A stretch of DNA of 7,728 nucleotides from SCTG01 sp036005325 (GTDB lineage Bacteria; Nitrospirota; Nitrospiria; Nitrospirales; NS-4). The notes under the pieces are model-generated. The model worked only from the letters and a program-made list of their open reading frames with translations. It had not been told where the DNA came from and searched no databases. Below, one piece after another: positions 5,019-7,728 of this stretch. The stretch lies in NCBI GenBank assembly GCA_036005325.1, contig DASYQR010000042.1, forward strand, positions 1-7,728, read 5' to 3'. The stretch's first letter is position 1, and every line of letters begins with the position of its first letter. The translations under genes were made by a program, and so were the position numbers.

Positions 5019-7178
5019 TTGAACGACTCCATCCCTCTTCCCCAGGCGCCGGCGCACCTCCCTGCCTCGCTCAACCGGCTCTGGGAAGTGGCACACAATC
5101 TCTGGTGGAGCTGGAGCCCGGAGGCCCGTGCCCTTTTCGATGCCCTCGACCGCACGCTCTGGAAGCTGTCCTTGCACAATCCGGTCAAGTTGCTCCGTGA
5201 GTTGAATCCGGAACGCGCCCTCTCCGCTTCGACAGACCCGGCGTTCCTACGGCGCTATGAGTCCGTGCTCCTGGTCTTCGATGCCTACATGAACGCAACC
5301 GACACCTGGTTCGCGCAATCCCACCCTGAGATGGCGGACACGCTGGTCGCCTACTTCTCCGCTGAATTCGGCGTGCACCAGTCCCTCCCCATTTACAGCG
5401 GCGGCTTGGGGATCCTGGCCGGCGATCACTGCAAGGAAACCAGCGACCTGGGCGTCCCTTTGGTCGGCGTCGGGTTCCTCTACCCGCAGGGCTACTTCCA
5501 CCAACGCATCTCCCCCGACGGATGGCAACAGGCCTGGTCGGCTCCGTTTGTGGCGGCGGATGCGCCGATCCGCCCGGCCCTGCTGCCGAACGGGGAACGC
5601 CTGATCATCCAGGTCCATCTGGAGGGGCGGATCGTCCATGCCGCAGTCTGGCAGGTACTCGTCGGGCGCGTGGCGCTCTATCTCATGGACACTGATGTAG
5701 AGCCCAATGCACCCTGGGACCGCGAGCTGTCAGCCCACCTGTATGGCGGCAACCAGGAGATGCGCATCCTGCAGGAGATCATCCTGGGCATCGGGGGGGT
5801 GCGCGTGCTTCGCGCGCTGGGCCTCAATCCGACTGTCTGGCATGCCAATGAAGGCCATGCGGCGTTCCTGACCGTGGAACGTCTCCTCGAACACCGACAG
5901 GCGGGGCTTTCGTTCGCGGATGCGATCGAGGCGGTGAAGGCCTCGACTGTGTTCACGACACACACCCCGGTCCCGGCCGGCCACGATGCCTTTCCCTTCC
6001 ATTTGATGGAGAAATATTTCACATCGTTCTGCAACCTCCTGCAAATCAGCCGAGAGGAACTTCTCCAACTGGGCTGCGCGCCGGGGACTGTGAACACGGC
6101 ATTCAACATGACGGTCCTGGGGCTTCAGCTCAGCGGCCATCGCAACGGCGTCAGCCGCCGCCATGGAGAGGTGTCCCGCCGCATGTGGAGCTCTCTCTGG
6201 CCCGGCGTTCCGGAGGAGAAGATCCCGATCACAGCCATCACCAACGGTATCCACGTCCCCACCTGGATCGCCCCCGAGATGCGGCAGCTCTACGCGAAGC
6301 ACCTCGGCCCCGATTGGGCCGCCCGTTCTGACGATACTACCCTCTGGGAGCGCGTCATGGACATCCCGGATCAGGACCTGTGGAACACCCGCCTGGTCCT
6401 CAAGCGCAAGCTGATCGCGTATATTCATGAAAAAGCGCGACTGAATTGGATTCATGGGCAGATGGACCCCGCCCAAATTTTGGCGTCAGGCACGCTGCTC
6501 GACGCCGAAGCCCTGACGATCGGGTTCGCGCGTCGCTTCGCGACGTATAAGCGCGCCACCTTGCTGTTCAAAGACCTGGAGCGGCTCAAGCGGCTGCTGC
6601 ATGATCCCTGGCATCCGGTGCAGATCATCTTCGCCGGCAAGGCTCATCCCGCCGATGAGCACGGCAAGTACTTCATCCATCAGGTCTACTCGCTCGCCAA
6701 GGATCACGGCCTCGGCGGCCACATCGCCTTCGTGGAAGAGTACGACATGCACACCGCCAAGTTCCTGGTGCACGGGGTGGATGTGTGGCTGAATACCCCT
6801 CGGCCTCCGCAGGAAGCTTGCGGGACCAGCGGCCAAAAAGCGGCACTCAATGGAGTGCCGAACATGAGCATCCTGGACGGCTGGTGGATGGAAGGTTACA
6901 ACGGCGCCAACGGGTGGGCGATCGGCGGGCAGGAATTCAATTCCGATCACAACATCCAGGACGCCGCCGATGCCGAGGCGCTGTACCGGACGCTGGAGCA
7001 GGAGGTCATTCCGCTCTACTACAACCGGGACGGCGACGGGGTGCCGAGGGGCTGGTTGAACATGGTGCGGGAAACCATCCGCAGCATTGTCCCCCGGTTC
7101 TGCACGCGCCGGATGATTCACGACTATACAGAACAGCTCTATCAGCCCGCGACGCAGCAGAGCCTGTCACATCGCTAG
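5019..7178 (+). CDS. glgP: Alpha-glucan (glycogen/maltodextrin) phosphorylase, GT35, Thermotoga type
   Basis: The enzyme splits alpha-1,4-glucans with phosphate to glucose 1-phosphate, using pyridoxal phosphate, in the cytoplasm. The 719-residue protein has the layout of the short phosphorylases (about 720 residues in Thermotoga). An N-terminal DUF3417 domain with LWEVAHNLWWSWSPEAR (21-37) is followed by the catalytic body. That body carries AYFSAEFGVHQSLPIYSGGLG (starting 111), WHANEGHAAF (274-283), FTTHTPVPAGHD (312-323), TNGIHVPTW (408-416) and FARRFATYKR (503-512). Next come FAGKAHPAD (538-546) and EACGTSGQKAALNG (599-612). Lys607 in TSGQK is the expected cofactor-binding lysine, as in the EA.GT..K..LNG motif of the family. 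All motifs are intact. The start is TTG at 5019, with AAGGAG 5 nt upstream. The stop overlaps that of the convergent gene on the other strand. It would serve glycogen or maltodextrin breakdown; no other glycogen gene lies in the window. Confidence 0.95.
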   Translation: MNDSIPLPQAPAHLPASLNRLWEVAHNLWWSWSPEARALFDALDRTLWKLSLHNPVKLLRELNPERALSASTDPAFLRRYESVLLVFDAYMNATDTWFAQSHPEMADTLVAYFSAEFGVHQSLPIYSGGLGILAGDHCKETSDLGVPLVGVGFLYPQGYFHQRISPDGWQQAWSAPFVAADAPIRPALLPNGERLIIQVHLEGRIVHAAVWQVLVGRVALYLMDTDVEPNAPWDRELSAHLYGGNQEMRILQEIILGIGGVRVLRALGLNPTVWHANEGHAAFLTVERLLEHRQAGLSFADAIEAVKASTVFTTHTPVPAGHDAFPFHLMEKYFTSFCNLLQISREELLQLGCAPGTVNTAFNMTVLGLQLSGHRNGVSRRHGEVSRRMWSSLWPGVPEEKIPITAITNGIHVPTWIAPEMRQLYAKHLGPDWAARSDDTTLWERVMDIPDQDLWNTRLVLKRKLIAYIHEKARLNWIHGQMDPAQILASGTLLDAEALTIGFARRFATYKRATLLFKDLERLKRLLHDPWHPVQIIFAGKAHPADEHGKYFIHQVYSLAKDHGLGGHIAFVEEYDMHTAKFLVHGVDVWLNTPRPPQEACGTSGQKAALNGVPNMSILDGWWMEGYNGANGWAIGGQEFNSDHNIQDAADAEALYRTLEQEVIPLYYNRDGDGVPRGWLNMVRETIRSIVPRFCTRRMIHDYTEQLYQPATQQSLSHR

Positions 7179-7728
7179 GTTTCTTTCTTCTCCCCTTCGC
7201 CGGGCGGTTTCAGCCTGACCACGATCTTGGTCTGAGTCTCCATCTCGCCGTTGCGGACGACGATGCTCGTCTCCCCCACTCCCACGGCGGTCACCACGCC
7301 GTTGGCATCGACACTGGCCACCTGTTCGTTCCGGCTCTGGTAGGTCGTCCCGAAGGCCGCCCGCGAAATGATCCGCACGGTGCCGTCAGGAAACTCCCCA
7401 ATAACTTGTAACTCCCGCTTCTCCCCGATCACATCCAGCACCAGCTTGCGCTGCTCGGCGTGGATGCGCAAGGAAATGAGCGGCAGCACGGGCGGCAGAT
7501 TGACGTGGACCGTGACGGCGGCGGTGCTGATCACGCCCTTGCTGTTCTTGCTCCGCACTTCGATCGGCACCGGCCCCAAGGTATCGCCCCGCAGCTTGAT
7601 TCGTTGCTCGAAGAAGCCTGTCTTGTCGTTATGTTTCATCGGCTCTTCGGAATGGGCGAGATACACGCGATCGATGTCATCGTCCGGGCTCGGCTGGACC
7701 TGGATCACCAATTCGGAACCGAGGGAGA
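7175..7728 (-). CDS. Ig-like (BIG2) domain protein, N-terminal part outside the window
   Basis: The frame is open from the right edge to a TAG at 7177-7175, giving 183 visible codons. The start lies beyond the window. The internal TTG and GTG codons near 7711 need not be starts, because the frame continues upstream. The first about 75 residues look like a beta-sandwich (PVPIEVRSKNSKGVISTAAVTVHV) resembling Ig or cadherin-like repeats. The last part is a clear BIG2 domain: the LQVIGEFPDGTVRII strand, then YQSRNEQVASVDANGVVTAV and GVGETSIVV. These are the SxNxxVAxVDxxGxVTAxxxGxxxIxV features of bacterial Ig-like domain 2. The tail is short and charged (PPGEGEKKET). Such modules usually sit in exported or surface proteins. 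With only the C-terminal end visible no function can be given. Confidence 0.8.
   Translation of the reverse strand, partial: SLGSELVIQVQPSPDDDIDRVYLAHSEEPMKHNDKTGFFEQRIKLRGDTLGPVPIEVRSKNSKGVISTAAVTVHVNLPPVLPLISLRIHAEQRKLVLDVIGEKRELQVIGEFPDGTVRIISRAAFGTTYQSRNEQVASVDANGVVTAVGVGETSIVVRNGEMETQTKIVVRLKPPGEGEKKET

Noticed and set aside
5730..7121. Minus-strand open frames opposite glgP (5730-6476, 6486-7121)
   Set aside because: They overlap the conserved phosphorylase core and show no recognisable domain.
1..7728. CRISPR array, tRNA, rRNA, insertion sequence or phage gene
   Set aside because: I found no regularly spaced direct repeats, no tRNA-like cloverleaf and no transposase or integrase motifs when reading either strand.

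Overview
The window is 7.7 kb of GC-rich bacterial chromosome with seven or eight ordinary genes, packed on both strands. The organism looks Gram-negative: it has a lipoprotein-type ApbE and Sec-secreted proteins. The gene style and the short hairpin repeats between genes suggest Nitrospirota (Nitrospira-like) or a neighbouring deep lineage. That assignment is an impression from the proteins and repeats, not a proof.

Left part (1-1262), all on the minus strand. A partial gene for a secreted zinc metallopeptidase-like protein with an HELFH motif runs off the left edge. Upstream of it lies a complete type II toxin-antitoxin pair: a ribbon-helix-helix antitoxin followed by a RelE/ParE-fold toxin that overlaps it by 8 nt. 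The pair has a readable promoter, with a 17-bp palindrome lying entirely inside the -35/-10 spacer. An imperfect REP-like hairpin (1273-1314) separates it from the next gene.

Middle part (1319-3822). A Rep-sized UvrD-family helicase is on the minus strand. Upstream of it, on the same strand, is a 58-codon gene for a two-CxxC zinc-ribbon protein that is easily overlooked. An AT-rich divergent intergenic region follows.

Right part (3823-7728). A lipoprotein FAD:protein FMN transferase (apbE) and a Thermotoga-type alpha-glucan phosphorylase (glgP) are on the plus strand, separated by a 59-bp compound hairpin element. On the minus strand a partial Ig-like/BIG2 surface or periplasmic protein gene converges on glgP. 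The two genes share the four bases CTAG as both stop codons.

The genes do not form one pathway: DNA repair or replication, flavin attachment, glycogen breakdown and a toxin-antitoxin module lie side by side. The helicase and apbE both have a -10-like hexamer 8-9 nt before the ATG and no Shine-Dalgarno sequence, so both may be transcribed without a leader. The toxin and glgP instead use TTG starts with good ribosome binding sites. I saw no evidence for a large new system. The least explained items are the small zinc-ribbon gene, the HELFH protein and the two intergenic hairpin elements.
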